Source of the DNA: Streptomyces coffeae
GTDB lineage: Bacteria > Actinomycetota > Actinomycetes > Streptomycetales > Streptomycetaceae
Direction of reading: 5' to 3'
DNA length: 60,036 nt
Assembly: GCF_016741875.1 (NCBI RefSeq)
Contig: NZ_JAERRF010000039.1
Coordinates: 1-60,036, forward strand
Shown: positions 1-10,900 of the stretch, in pieces
How positions within the stretch are numbered: position 1 is the first letter of the stretch
Layout of the letters: every line of letters begins with the position of its first letter
Notes under the pieces: generated by a model
What the model was told of the DNA's origin: nothing
What the model saw: the letters and a program-made list of their open reading frames with translations, nothing else
Database searches by the model: none
Made by a program: the position numbers and the translations under genes

Positions 1-1
1 T

Positions 2-3000
2 GGGTCAGATGCGGTGGTGCTGACGTCGCGCCTGTCCGTTCAGTCGCACCCGTGGCTCGCCGATCAACTGGTAGCCGGTTCGGCGGTGGTTCCGGGCACA
101 GTGTTCGTCGAGCTAGCGGTGCAGGCGGGTGACCGGGTCGGCTGTGACCGTGTTGAGGAGTTGACGCTCCAGGCGCCGTTGGTGCTGCCGCAGGATGGAG
201 CCGTCGACATACAGATCAGCGTCGATGCTTCGGAGTCTGGTGAGGGGCGGCGTGAGGTGCGGGTTTACTCCCGTGGGGAGGATGCCGGTGCTGATGAGCC
301 GTGGACGTTGCATGCCGCTGGAGTCCTGACGGCGACGGCTGAGCGCGGGGCTGTGGACTGGGATCTGCGGGTGTGGCCGCCCGCACGGGCGGAGTCTGTC
401 TCGCTGGAGGGGCTGTACGAGCGGTTGGCCGGGGTCGGGCTGGCCTACGGTCCTGCGTTCCGTGGCCTGCGCGAGGTCTGGAAGCAGGGTGAGGACCTGT
501 TTGTGGAGGCGGTGCTGCCCGAGCATGTCGCGGATGACGCGAGCGGGTTTGGCCTGCATCCCGCGCTGTTGGACTCGGTGTTGCATGCGCTGGAACTGCG
601 GGGTGAGTCCGTTGAGGGTGTGCTGCTGCCGTTCTTGTGGTCGGGGGTGTCACTGTCAGCGGTGGGGGCGTCCGCAGTACGGGCACACCTGTCCCCGTGC
701 GGCTCTGGTGAGTACAGGGTGCGGGTAGCCGATGCCGCGGGTGACCCGGTCGCCCAGGTCGACTCACTGGTGCTGCGTCCCGTGCAGGCCGCGGACCTCG
801 CGGCGGCCAACTCTACGAACGCGGGCAACCTGTTCCGGTTGGACTGGACTCCTGCGCCGCCCTCGACAGGGTCTGATGAGACGGTTCAGGGCGGCGCCTG
901 GGTTGCGCTGGGCGGGCCCGGGGAGTGGCGGGAGGTTGGAATTCCGGTCACGACGTACGCCGACCTGTCGGGCCTGATCGCCGCGCTGGATGGTGGCGCC
1001 GACACTCCCGAGACCGTCCTGCTCCCGGTCCCGGTCCCGGTCCCGGATGTTGCCGGGGTCGACTCGGGCACCACTGACGTCGTTGCCACTGTCCTTGACG
1101 TGGTTCGGGGGTGGTTGGCGGAGTCGCGGTTTGCCTCTTCGCGGCTGGTGGTGGTGACCGCTGGTGCGGTGCGGGTGTCTGAGGACGGTGGGTTGGACTT
1201 GGCTGGTTCGGGTGTGTGGGGTTTGGTGCGTTCGGCGGTCAGTGAGCATCCGGGGCGGTTTGTGCTGGCTGATGTGGATGGGGAGGAGTCGTCCTACCGG
1301 GCCTTGGCCGGGGGGTTGGCTGAGCTGGTCGGGCAGGGGGAGAGTCAGGTCGCGGTGCGGGAGGGGCAGCTCAGGCTGCCCCGCGTCCGGCGTCTTCCGC
1401 ACGATGCGGTGGCGGAGCCCTCGGTTGCGGCGGCAGACGTGCATGTGGTTGGGGCCGATGAGGGTGGCCTGGAGGGTCGGGTGCCGGTACCGACCGAGCG
1501 CCGGGGCGCGTGGCCGGAGTCGGGCATGGTCCTGGTGACCGGTGGTACGGGTGGTTTGGGTGCGGTGGTGGCCCGGCACCTGGTCGCGGTGCATGGGGTG
1601 CGGGATCTGCTGCTGTTGTCCCGGCGGGGTCTTGAGGCTCCCGGGGCGGAGGAACTGCGCGGGGAACTGACGGGGCTCGGCGCCCGGGTGACGGTCACCG
1701 CGTGTGATGTCAGTGATCGTGAGGCTCTGGCGGGTGTGCTGGACGCGATCCCGGCAGAGACCCCACTCCGCGGTGTTGTGCATGCCGCGGGTGTGCTCGA
1801 TGACGGCCTGGTCTCGGATCTGACGTCTGAGCGATTGGCCCGTGTACTGGCGGCGAAGGCAGAGTCGGCGGTGCATCTGCACGAGCTGACCCGCGACAGT
1901 GAGCTGGATGCGTTCGTCCTGTTCTCTTCCTTTGCCGGTGTAGTGGGCAATGCCGGGCAGGCGGCCTATGCGGCGGCGAACAGTGTGCTGGACGCGCTTG
2001 CGGTGTCGCGGCGGGTGCAGGGTCTGCCGGCGGTGTCGTTGGCGTGGGGCATGTGGGAGCAGGCCGAGGGTATGGGCGGTCGGCTCAGCGACGCCGACGT
2101 GGCCCGCCTGCGCAGGCAGGGATTCCCGCCCCTGCCCACCGACGACGCCCTCTCGCTGCTGGACACCGCTCTGCACACCAACGAGCCCGTCCTGATGCCC
2201 ATTGCCTTCAGGGCGGCGTCGTTGGCGGCGTTCCGTGACAGTTTGCCCAGTGTGTTGCGGGCGTTGGTTCCGGTGGTGTCGCAGCGGCGTGTTGCTGGTC
2301 GGGGGGTTGCTGGGGGTGATGGGGCGTTGGTTCGTCGTTTGCGGGGGTTGTCGGCTGTTGAGCAGGAGCGGGTGTTGCTTGATCTTGTTCAGTCGCAGAT
2401 TGCGGCGGTGTTGGGGCATGCGTCTGCGGCGTCGGTTGATGCGAACCGGGCGTTCAAGGATCTTGGGTTTGATTCGCTGACGGCGGTGGAGCTGCGTAAT
2501 CGGCTGAATGCGGCGACCGGGCTGAATCTGCCGGTGACGATGGTGTTCGACCATCCCACGCCCTCCGCTTTTGCGGGGAATCTGCGGGAGCAGTTGCTGG
2601 GGGTGTTGGAAGAGCAGCCCACCGACACTCACATCGTCACATCTGTGGCGTCGGGCGATGACCTGATCGCGATTGTCGGGATGGGGTGCCGTTATCCGGG
2701 TGGTGTGGCCTCGCCCGAGATGCTGTGGGACCTGGTCAGTTCTGGTGGCGATGGGATGTCTGCGTTGCCGGTTGATCGGGGTTGGCGGGTGCGGTCGTTG
2801 CCTGAGGGTGTGGCTGTTGGTGGCTTTGTGCATGATGCGACGGAGTTCGATGCGGAGCTGTTCGGGATTTCGCCGCGTGAGGCGTTGGCGATGGATCCGC
2901 AGCAGCGGTTGCTGTTGGAGACGTCGTGGGAGGCGTTGGAGCGGGCGGGGATTGATCCGTTGTCGCTGCGGGGTTCGGCGACGGGTGTGTTTGCGGGGGT

Positions 3001-6000
3001 GTCTGCCAATGGTTATGTCGGTGGTCAGGAGGATGAGGCGGACAGTGAGACCGGGGGCTACCTGCTGACGGGTAGTACGCCGAGTGTTGCTTCGGGTCGG
3101 CTGTCGTATGTATTGGGGTTGGAGGGGCCGGCGGTGTCGGTGGACACGGCCTGTTCGTCTTCTCTGGTCGCGCTGCATCTGGCGTGTCAGGCCCTGCGGG
3201 CCGGGGAGTGCACGATGGCCCTCGCCGGGGGCACGACCGTGATGGCCACACCGGCCATCTTCCAGGAGTTCGCACGCCAAGGCGGCCTCGCCGAAGACGG
3301 CCGGTGCAAGTCATTCTCCGATGCCGCCGACGGCACATCATGGGCCGAGGGCGGTGCCATCCTGGTTGTGGAGCGGCTGTCCGACGCGCAGCGGCTGGGA
3401 CATCCGGTGCTCGCGGTGGTGCGGGGTAGCGCGGTCAATCAGGACGGCGCGTCGAACGGCCTGACCGCGCCTAACGGTCCGTCGCAGCAGCGGGTGATAC
3501 GTCAAGCCCTGGCCGCGGCGAAGGTCTCGGCGTCCGATGTGGACGTCGTCGAGGCGCATGGCACGGGTACGAAGCTGGGTGACCCGATCGAGGCGCAGGC
3601 ACTGCTGGCCACGTACGGGCAGGAGCGTGACGGTCAGGATCCGGTGTGGCTGGGATCGGTGAAGTCCAACATCGGGCACACCCAGGCCGCCGCGGGCGTG
3701 GCCGGGGTCATCAAGATGGTGATGGCTCTGCGGGAGCAGCAGCTGCCGCGGACCCTCCACGTGGACCGGCCCTCGTCCCATGTGGACTGGGAGTCCGGGG
3801 CGGTGAGGCTGCTCACCGAGTCCCGCTCCTGGCCTCAGGGCGAGCGTCCGCGCCTGGCGGGTGTGTCGTCGTTCGGCATCAGCGGCACCAACGCGCACCT
3901 CATCGTGGGTGAGGCGCCGCCAGTCTCCTCCGCCGTGGCGGGACAGCCGGTAGTGGCGGGACAGGAGCAGCTGGCGGACGAGGTGGAAGCCGGGGGCGAC
4001 CAGGACGGCGGGCGCGCAGAGCAGCCGTCGGACGCACTGCCGGTGATTCCGTGGGTTCTCTCCGGACGCAGTGCGCAGGCCCTGCGCGCTCAGGCCGAAC
4101 GCTTGCCTGCCTTCCTCGACGAGCATGACACCGCCGCGGTGGATGTCGGTCTCTCCCTGGCCACGACTCGCGCCGCGTTCGAGCACCGCGCGGTGGTGCT
4201 GGGCGCCGACGGGGACGCCCTGCGCGGCGGTGTGGCAGCTGTGGCCTCGGGGGCGGCAGCCATCGGTGACACCAGGGTGGTGTCCGGAGCGGCCGGTGAG
4301 GGCCGGACGGCGTGGATGTTCACCGGGCAGGGCAGCCAGCGGTCCGGCATGGGCCGTGAGCTGTATGAACGGTTCCCGGCATTCGCGAAGGGCCTGGATG
4401 AGGTGTGCGACTGCCTCGATGCCGAGTTGGCAGGTGCCGCCGAGTTCACCGTACGAGTGCGCGACGTGCTGTTCGCTGAAGAGGGCTCGGACGAGGCGGA
4501 GTTGCTGGAATCGACCGGCTACGCCCAAACAACCCTCTTCGCGGTGCAGACCGCGCTGGTGGCACTTCTGCGCTCCTGGGGTGTGCGGCCCGACTTGGTG
4601 CTCGGCCATTCGATCGGTGAGCTGGTTGCGGCGTACACCGCCGGAGTGTTCGAGCTGACCGACGCCGTACGTCTGGTGGCAGGCCGGGCCCGCCTGATGC
4701 AGGCGCTGCCGGAGGGCGGTGCGATGGCGGCGATCGAGGGCACGGAAGCCGAGATCCTCGAGATCCTGCACGGGCTTCCGCGCAGCGAGCAGGTGGCGAT
4801 CGCGGCGGTCAACGGCCCCACCGCCGTGGTGATCTCCGGCGACGAGAACGCGGTGGAGGAGGCCACAGCCGTGGCTCGCGAGCAGCAGCGGCGGGTGTCG
4901 CGGCTGCGGGTGAGTCATGCGTTCCACTCGCCGTTGATGGAGCCGATGCTGGCGGAATTCGCCGAGATCGCGGCGTGCATCACCTACCGTCGGCCGTTGC
5001 TCCCCGCGGTCAGCACGGTCACCGGTTGGCCGGTGGGCGACAGGGACTGGACGTCGCCGGACTACTGGGTCGAGCAGGTGCGGCAGCCGGTCCGGTTCAG
5101 CGCTGCGCTCCAGGAGGCCATGGGCGAACAGGGCGCCACCCGGCTGCTGGAGATCGGGCCGGACCCGGTGCTGAGCGCGCTGGTGCAGTCCCACGTGGAT
5201 GCCGCGGACACCATAAAGACCGCAGAAGCTCCGGACGCCCCGGATGCCGTGGACACCGCAGCTTCTCCGGAGGCTCCGGGTGCCGCAGGGGTCCCGGACG
5301 TCGCCGACACCCCGGGCATGGGGGAACGGCGGAGCGGGGGCGCGGGCCTCGGAGAAGGCCGGAAGGTGGCGGTCGCGGTGGCGGCGCTGCGCAAGGGGCG
5401 TGCCGAAGCCGTGACCGTGCTGACCGCGGTGGCAGAGCTGTTCGTATGCGGTATGAAGGCCGACTGGGCAGCGGTGTTCGCCGGAACCCGAGCCAAGCGG
5501 GTGAGTCTGCCGACGTACGCCTTCCAGCGCCGCCGGTACTGGCTGCCGGACCGTAAGGCCCAGCGTGCGAGCGCTGTCGGCGTGGACTTGGGCGGGGTCG
5601 AGTCCGGGTTCTGGAATCTGGTCGAGCAGGGTGATGTGGCCTCCATCGCCGGACAGCTCGGCGTGGACGCCGGAGCGTCACTGGACACCGTGTTGCCGAT
5701 GCTCTCAACCTGGCGCAAGCGGCAGCAGGAGCGGTCGGCGCTGTCGGCCTGGCGCTACGGAGTGGTATGGCGGCCGGTGAGCGTTCCCGCGTCGGGTCGG
5801 CTGTCGGGCACGTGGCTGATGGCCGCGCCGCAGCGGATGGCCGCTGCCCAGGACGGCTTGGTCGAGCAGTGTGTGCGGGCTCTGGAGGCGGCCGGGGCTC
5901 AGGTCACCGTGCTGACCGTCGACCCCACCGAAGGCCGTGAAGCACTCGCCGGACGGATTCGCGAGGCGTCGCCGGTCGGCGTGGTGTCCTTGCTGGCGTG

Positions 6001-7960
6001 GGCCGAAACCGCGACGGAAGTCACCGCAACGGACGCCACCGCGACGGAAGCCACCGCAACGGAAGGCACCGCGACGGAAGGCATCGCACCGGACGCTCAC
6101 ACCGGAGAAAGCACTACCGCACGTGAAGCTCACACCGTGGGCAGCGCACCCGAAGCCGAATCGGCACGTGCCCGGACCGGCGCGGAAACTCCCGACCCGC
6201 AGAGCGCCGGTGGCGCATCGGTACCGATCGCGACGGCCATGACACTGGCGCTCGTACAGGCGCTCTCCGACGCCGAGGCCGAGGCGCCCCTGTGGTGTGT
6301 GACCAGCTCCGCGGTGTCCGTCGGCGCGGGGGATCAGCTGACGAACCCCGTGCAGGCCCAACTCTGGGGCCTGGGCCGGACGGTGGCGCTGGAGCAGCCC
6401 CGGAGCTGGGGCGGTTTGGTCGATCTGCCGGAGGAGACAGGGCAGCAGTTGCTGACCCGCCTGGTGGCAGTGTTCGCCACGGGGCGCCAGGACACCTACG
6501 AGGACCAGGTCGCCGTGCGGCCCTCGGGAGTGCACGCGGCCAGGCTGACGCGGGACACGGCACCGGAAAACGGCGAGGGGTGGCAACCGCACGGCACAGT
6601 GCTGGTCACCGGCGGTACGGGTGCGCTGGGCAGGCATGTCGCCCGTCGGCTCGCCTCGCAGGGCGCGGAGCGCCTGGTCCTGGTCTCGCGGCAGGGGCCC
6701 CAGGCGCCGGGCGCGGAGCGGCTGCGGCAGGAACTGGCCGAGTCCGGAGCGGAGGTCGAGGTCGTCGCGTGTGACATCACCGATCGCCGGGCTCTGGCCG
6801 CGCTGCTGGACACGGTCTCCGCGCACGCTCCGCTGACGGCCGTGGTGCACACCGCGGGTGTGCTCGATGACGGATTGGTCACCGACCTGACGCCGCGGCG
6901 CATGGCTCGAGTGGTGCGGGTGAAGGCGGAGGCCGCATGGCATCTGCACGAGCTGACCGCGCACCTGGAGCTGGACGCGTTCGTGCTGTTCTCGTCCATC
7001 GCCGGGGTGTTCGGCGGCCAGGGCCAGGCCGCGTACGCGGCGGGCAACGCCTTCCTCGACGCCGTGGCACAGCACCGGCGCGGCCTGGGGCTTCCCGCGA
7101 CTTCGGTGGCATGGGGCCCGTGGGGCGGGGACGGTATGGCCGCCGATGCCGCTGCCGAGCAGCGGTTCCGTCTCTCCGGGGTCCGCCGACTGCCCCCGGA
7201 GCGTGCGGTGGCGGCTCTCGGCCAGGTGCTCGGTGACGGCCGGACGTGCGTCGCCGTCATGGACGTGGACTGGGAACGCTACGTGACGTCGCTGAGGTAC
7301 GCCGGCCGACGCAGCGCCCTGATCGCGGATCTGCCGGAGGCGGCGGCCGCGCCGGCCGCGGCTACCGACGTCGGCGGCGAGGAGGCCGACGCGCTGATCC
7401 TGCGGCTGCGTGACCTCTCCCCGAGCGAGCGGGAGGAGGCGTTGCTGGACCTGGTGCAGTCACACGTCGCTGCGGTGCTGGGTCACGAGTCCGCCGCGGC
7501 GATCGACGCCGATCGCGCGTTCAAGGACCTCGGCTTCGACTCGCTGACCGCGGTGGACCTGCGCAACGGGCTCACCTCGGCCACCGGGCTCCGGCTGTCG
7601 GCCACGATCGCCTTCGACCACCCCACGCCCACCTCGCTGGCTCGTTATATGCGAGGCGAACTGTTCCCGGACGTCGACGATGCGGACACCGGTTCCATCG
7701 ACCGGGGCGGTGACCCCGGCCTTGTGATGGACGAGGAGCAGCTACGGCGCCGGCTGGCGTCCGTGTCTCTGGCCCGGCTGAGGGAGGCGGGGCTGATGGA
7801 TGCCCTGATGAAACTGGTCGCCTCCGACGAGGACGGGACCGGCCGGGATGGGACCGGCAGGGACGAGGCTGCCGAGGAGGACCGGTCGATCGCCGAACTG
7901 AGCGTCGACGACCTCGTGGAGCTGGCGCTCGGCGACGACGATCCCTTCGAGCAGGAGTGA
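2..7960 (+). CDS. Modular type I polyketide synthase, 5'-truncated (DH-KR-ACP / KS-AT-KR-ACP)
   Basis: The frame is open to the left edge, so the true start lies outside. Domains in order by base: DH about 2-830, KR about 1530-2110, ACP about 2330-2590, KS about 2660-3910, AT about 4300-5200, KR about 6590-7150, ACP about 7390-7650, then an acidic docking tail. The DH motif HxxxGxxxxP reads Q-LVA-G-SAVV-P, so its catalytic His is Gln; the second motif (HPALLD) keeps its Asp. Both KRs have TGGTGxLG, the LDD motif of B-type ketoreductases, and Ser/Tyr/Asn catalytic residues. KS has DTACSSS, EAHGTGT and KSNIGH. AT has GHSIG and HAFH, the malonyl-CoA pattern. The first module in view should therefore leave a beta-hydroxyl, and the second adds malonate and reduces it. 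The AT-KR linker holds a 15-nt tandem repeat. The gene overlaps the next PKS gene by 4 nt. Confidence 0.95.
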   Translation, partial: GSDAVVLTSRLSVQSHPWLADQLVAGSAVVPGTVFVELAVQAGDRVGCDRVEELTLQAPLVLPQDGAVDIQISVDASESGEGRREVRVYSRGEDAGADEPWTLHAAGVLTATAERGAVDWDLRVWPPARAESVSLEGLYERLAGVGLAYGPAFRGLREVWKQGEDLFVEAVLPEHVADDASGFGLHPALLDSVLHALELRGESVEGVLLPFLWSGVSLSAVGASAVRAHLSPCGSGEYRVRVADAAGDPVAQVDSLVLRPVQAADLAAANSTNAGNLFRLDWTPAPPSTGSDETVQGGAWVALGGPGEWREVGIPVTTYADLSGLIAALDGGADTPETVLLPVPVPVPDVAGVDSGTTDVVATVLDVVRGWLAESRFASSRLVVVTAGAVRVSEDGGLDLAGSGVWGLVRSAVSEHPGRFVLADVDGEESSYRALAGGLAELVGQGESQVAVREGQLRLPRVRRLPHDAVAEPSVAAADVHVVGADEGGLEGRVPVPTERRGAWPESGMVLVTGGTGGLGAVVARHLVAVHGVRDLLLLSRRGLEAPGAEELRGELTGLGARVTVTACDVSDREALAGVLDAIPAETPLRGVVHAAGVLDDGLVSDLTSERLARVLAAKAESAVHLHELTRDSELDAFVLFSSFAGVVGNAGQAAYAAANSVLDALAVSRRVQGLPAVSLAWGMWEQAEGMGGRLSDADVARLRRQGFPPLPTDDALSLLDTALHTNEPVLMPIAFRAASLAAFRDSLPSVLRALVPVVSQRRVAGRGVAGGDGALVRRLRGLSAVEQERVLLDLVQSQIAAVLGHASAASVDANRAFKDLGFDSLTAVELRNRLNAATGLNLPVTMVFDHPTPSAFAGNLREQLLGVLEEQPTDTHIVTSVASGDDLIAIVGMGCRYPGGVASPEMLWDLVSSGGDGMSALPVDRGWRVRSLPEGVAVGGFVHDATEFDAELFGISPREALAMDPQQRLLLETSWEALERAGIDPLSLRGSATGVFAGVSANGYVGGQEDEADSETGGYLLTGSTPSVASGRLSYVLGLEGPAVSVDTACSSSLVALHLACQALRAGECTMALAGGTTVMATPAIFQEFARQGGLAEDGRCKSFSDAADGTSWAEGGAILVVERLSDAQRLGHPVLAVVRGSAVNQDGASNGLTAPNGPSQQRVIRQALAAAKVSASDVDVVEAHGTGTKLGDPIEAQALLATYGQERDGQDPVWLGSVKSNIGHTQAAAGVAGVIKMVMALREQQLPRTLHVDRPSSHVDWESGAVRLLTESRSWPQGERPRLAGVSSFGISGTNAHLIVGEAPPVSSAVAGQPVVAGQEQLADEVEAGGDQDGGRAEQPSDALPVIPWVLSGRSAQALRAQAERLPAFLDEHDTAAVDVGLSLATTRAAFEHRAVVLGADGDALRGGVAAVASGAAAIGDTRVVSGAAGEGRTAWMFTGQGSQRSGMGRELYERFPAFAKGLDEVCDCLDAELAGAAEFTVRVRDVLFAEEGSDEAELLESTGYAQTTLFAVQTALVALLRSWGVRPDLVLGHSIGELVAAYTAGVFELTDAVRLVAGRARLMQALPEGGAMAAIEGTEAEILEILHGLPRSEQVAIAAVNGPTAVVISGDENAVEEATAVAREQQRRVSRLRVSHAFHSPLMEPMLAEFAEIAACITYRRPLLPAVSTVTGWPVGDRDWTSPDYWVEQVRQPVRFSAALQEAMGEQGATRLLEIGPDPVLSALVQSHVDAADTIKTAEAPDAPDAVDTAASPEAPGAAGVPDVADTPGMGERRSGGAGLGEGRKVAVAVAALRKGRAEAVTVLTAVAELFVCGMKADWAAVFAGTRAKRVSLPTYAFQRRRYWLPDRKAQRASAVGVDLGGVESGFWNLVEQGDVASIAGQLGVDAGASLDTVLPMLSTWRKRQQERSALSAWRYGVVWRPVSVPASGRLSGTWLMAAPQRMAAAQDGLVEQCVRALEAAGAQVTVLTVDPTEGREALAGRIREASPVGVVSLLAWAETATEVTATDATATEATATEGTATEGIAPDAHTGESTTAREAHTVGSAPEAESARARTGAETPDPQSAGGASVPIATAMTLALVQALSDAEAEAPLWCVTSSAVSVGAGDQLTNPVQAQLWGLGRTVALEQPRSWGGLVDLPEETGQQLLTRLVAVFATGRQDTYEDQVAVRPSGVHAARLTRDTAPENGEGWQPHGTVLVTGGTGALGRHVARRLASQGAERLVLVSRQGPQAPGAERLRQELAESGAEVEVVACDITDRRALAALLDTVSAHAPLTAVVHTAGVLDDGLVTDLTPRRMARVVRVKAEAAWHLHELTAHLELDAFVLFSSIAGVFGGQGQAAYAAGNAFLDAVAQHRRGLGLPATSVAWGPWGGDGMAADAAAEQRFRLSGVRRLPPERAVAALGQVLGDGRTCVAVMDVDWERYVTSLRYAGRRSALIADLPEAAAAPAAATDVGGEEADALILRLRDLSPSEREEALLDLVQSHVAAVLGHESAAAIDADRAFKDLGFDSLTAVDLRNGLTSATGLRLSATIAFDHPTPTSLARYMRGELFPDVDDADTGSIDRGGDPGLVMDEEQLRRRLASVSLARLREAGLMDALMKLVASDEDGTGRDGTGRDEAAEEDRSIAELSVDDLVELALGDDDPFEQE
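6008..6097 (+). repeat. 15-nt tandem repeat (minisatellite) inside the PKS gene
   Basis: Six 15-nt units of the form ACCGCRACGGAnGnC encode TATE(V/A/G) and TATDA pentapeptides, and the last unit has degenerated. Alternate units share CGCGACGG or CGCAACGG, which gives a 30-nt higher-order period. It lies in the low-complexity part of the ketoreductase structural subdomain, followed by more Ala/Thr/Glu-rich linker. Confidence 0.85.
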
Positions 7961-10900
7961 GCGAGGCCCTGATGAGTGCGTCGTACGAAAGAGTCGTCCA
8001 GGCGCTCCGGAAGTCGCTGGAGGAGACCGACGCCCTGAAGAAGGACAACCAGCAGCTGCGTGCGGCCTTCCGCGAGCCGGTCGCGATCGTCGGCATCGGT
8101 TGTCGGCTGCCGGGTGGGGTCTCCTCGCCGGACGGGCTGTGGGAGCTGCTGGTCGCTGGTGGCGAAGGTCTGGTGCCGTTCCCCGAGGACCGTGGCTGGA
8201 ACCGTGACGGACTGCTCGACCCTCACTCGGGCGGCGCAGGGACGTCATACGCCCGTGTCGGCGGGTTCCTCAAGGGTGTTGCGGAGTTCGATGCTGGGCT
8301 GTTCGGTATCTCGCCGCGTGAGGCGTTGGCGATGGATCCGCAGCAGCGGCTCCTGCTGGAGACGTCGTGGGAGGCGCTGGAGCGGGCACGGATCGACCCC
8401 TTGTCGCTGCGGGGGTCGGCCACCGGCGTGTTCACGGGTACCAATGGCCAGGACTATCTCCACACGGTGAGCGGCCGGCTCGACGGCATCGAGGGCTTTG
8501 TGGGAACGGGTTCGGCGGCCAGCGTGCTGTCCGGCCGGGTCTCCTATGCGCTGGGCCTCGAGGGGCCCGCGGTGACCGTGGACACTGCTTGCTCATCGGC
8601 GTTGGTCGCGGTGCATCTGGCGGTCCAGGCGCTACGGGCCGGCGACTGCCGGATGGCGCTGGCGGGCGGTGCGACGGTGATGTCAACTCCCATGGCTTTC
8701 GAGGAGTTCGCACAGCAGGGGGCGCTGGCCCCGGACGGCCGGTGCAAGGCGTTCGCGGAGAGCGCCGACGGTACGGGGTGGTCTGAAGGCGTTGGCGTTC
8801 TGGTGCTGGAGCGGCTCTCGGACGCACGGCGGCTCGGGCACCCGGTGCTGGCGGTGGTCCGGGGGAGCGCGGTCAATCAGGATGGCGCGTCGAACGGTCT
8901 GACAGCACCGAACGGTCCGTCGCAGCAGCGGGTGATCCGTCAGGCGTTGCGCGCCGCGGAGCTCACGGCGGCCGACGTGGACGCCGTCGAGGCGCACGGC
9001 ACCGGTACGAGCCTGGGCGATCCGATCGAGGCCCAGGCGCTGCTGGCCACGTACGGCCAGGACCGCGAGGGTCGCGATCCGTTGTGGCTGGGGTCGATGA
9101 AATCCAACATCGGGCACACCCAGGCCGCCGCCGGTGTGGCCGGAATCATCAAGGTGGTCATGGCGCTCCGGGCACAACAGCTGCCGCGGACGCTGCATGT
9201 GGACGCTCCCTCGCCGCACGTGGACTGGGACTCCGGCGTGGTGCGCCTGCTGACGGAATCCCGTCCCTGGCCACGTGGTGCGCGTCCGCGTCGGGCAGGT
9301 GTGTCCTCCTTCGGGATCAGCGGGACCAACGCACACGTCGTCATCGAGGAAGCTCCCGCACCGGAGCCGGTCGAACCGGGCAGTGCGGTGAGGACGGACG
9401 GTGGGAGCTCTCCGGCGGATCGGCCCTCGTCCGTGGAGCGTTGTCCTTCGACGGCGCTGCCGGTGGTGCCGTGGGTGCTGACCGGCCGCAGCTCGAACGC
9501 GGTACGGGCCCAAGCCGAACGCCTCATCTCCCATCTCGACACACAGGATCACTCGTCCGAGGGCCCGGCCAACGCAGTCGTCGGTGCGATCCGCGCGGTC
9601 GATGTGGGCTTCTCCCTGGCGACGACCCGCGCCGTGCTCGAACACCGCGCCGTGATGCTGGGTACCGACTACGCCCCTCTGCGCGCGGGTGTGGCGGCTC
9701 TGGCCACGGCGGCAGAAGGGGACGTCGCACCCCGCTCCCCTGCTTCCATGGTGACCGGGGTGGCGAGCACGGGCCGTACGGCGTGGATGTTCACCGGTCA
9801 GGGCAGTCAGCGTGCCGCCATGGGCCGCGAGCTCTACGGCCGCTTTCCGGCCTTCGCTGGGGCTCTGGACGAGGTCTGCGGATATCTGGACGCTGGGTTG
9901 AAGGGATCCGCCGGGTTCGAAGTCCCCCTGCGGGAAGTGTTGTTCGCTGCCGAGGGCTCGGCCGAGGGGAGCCTGCTGGACCGGACCGGCTATGCCCAGC
10001 CGGCCCTGTTCGCCGTACAGGTTGCGCTGGTGTCGCTGCTGCGATCCTGGGGCATGCGGCCGGACCTGCTGCTGGGCCATTCGATCGGGGAGTTCGCCGC
10101 CGCTTGGGCCGCCGGTGTGTTCGAGCTCGCCGATGCCGCCTGGTTGGTCGCGGCACGGGCCCGGCTGATGCAGGCTCTGCCCATGGGGGGCGCGATGGCC
10201 GCGATCGAGGCCCCCGAGAGCGAGGCTCTGGCGATGCTGAACGGCTTGTCCGACGGGGACAGGGCCGTGATCGCGGTGGTCAACGGTCCGTCGGCGGTGG
10301 TGGTCTCCGGTGACGAGCACGCCGTCGAGCGGGTGATGGCGATCGCGGTGGAGGACGGCCGTCGCGTCCGGCGCCTGCGGGTGAGCCACGCCTTCCACTC
10401 CCCGCTGATGGAGCCGATGCTGGACGAGTTCGCCAAGGTTGCCGCCGGGGTCACCTACCGGAGTCCCCGGACACGCGCGGTCAGCACCGTCACAGGTGAC
10501 CGCGTGGGGGAGCGGGACTGGGCGAACCCGGAGTACTGGGTACGTCAGATCCGCGAACCGGTGCGTTTCCATGACGCGTTGCAGACCGCGACCGACCGGC
10601 AGGGCGCGACCCGGTTGCTGGAGGTCGGCCCCGACCCCGTACTCACCTCTCACCTCACCTCCTCTGGGCAGTCTCCAACGGCCGCGGCCATGGCGGTCCC
10701 GGCACTGCGCAGCGGCCACGGGGAGGCCGAGACGGCGATGTCCGCGGTGGCGCGGTTGTTCGTATGTGGTGCGAAGGTCGACTGGGGTGCAGTGTTCGCC
10801 GGAACCGGCGCCCGGCAGGTGGAGTTGCCGACCTACGCCTTCCAGCGGCGGCGCTACTGGCTGCCCGACCGGCTGACCGATCAGCGAGACCGGCCTTTCG

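Noticed and set aside
764..3280. Minus-strand 838-aa open frame antisense to the PKS
   Set aside because: It is rich in Arg/Gln/His/Pro with no family motif and lies opposite clear PKS domains; long antisense frames are expected in GC-rich DNA.
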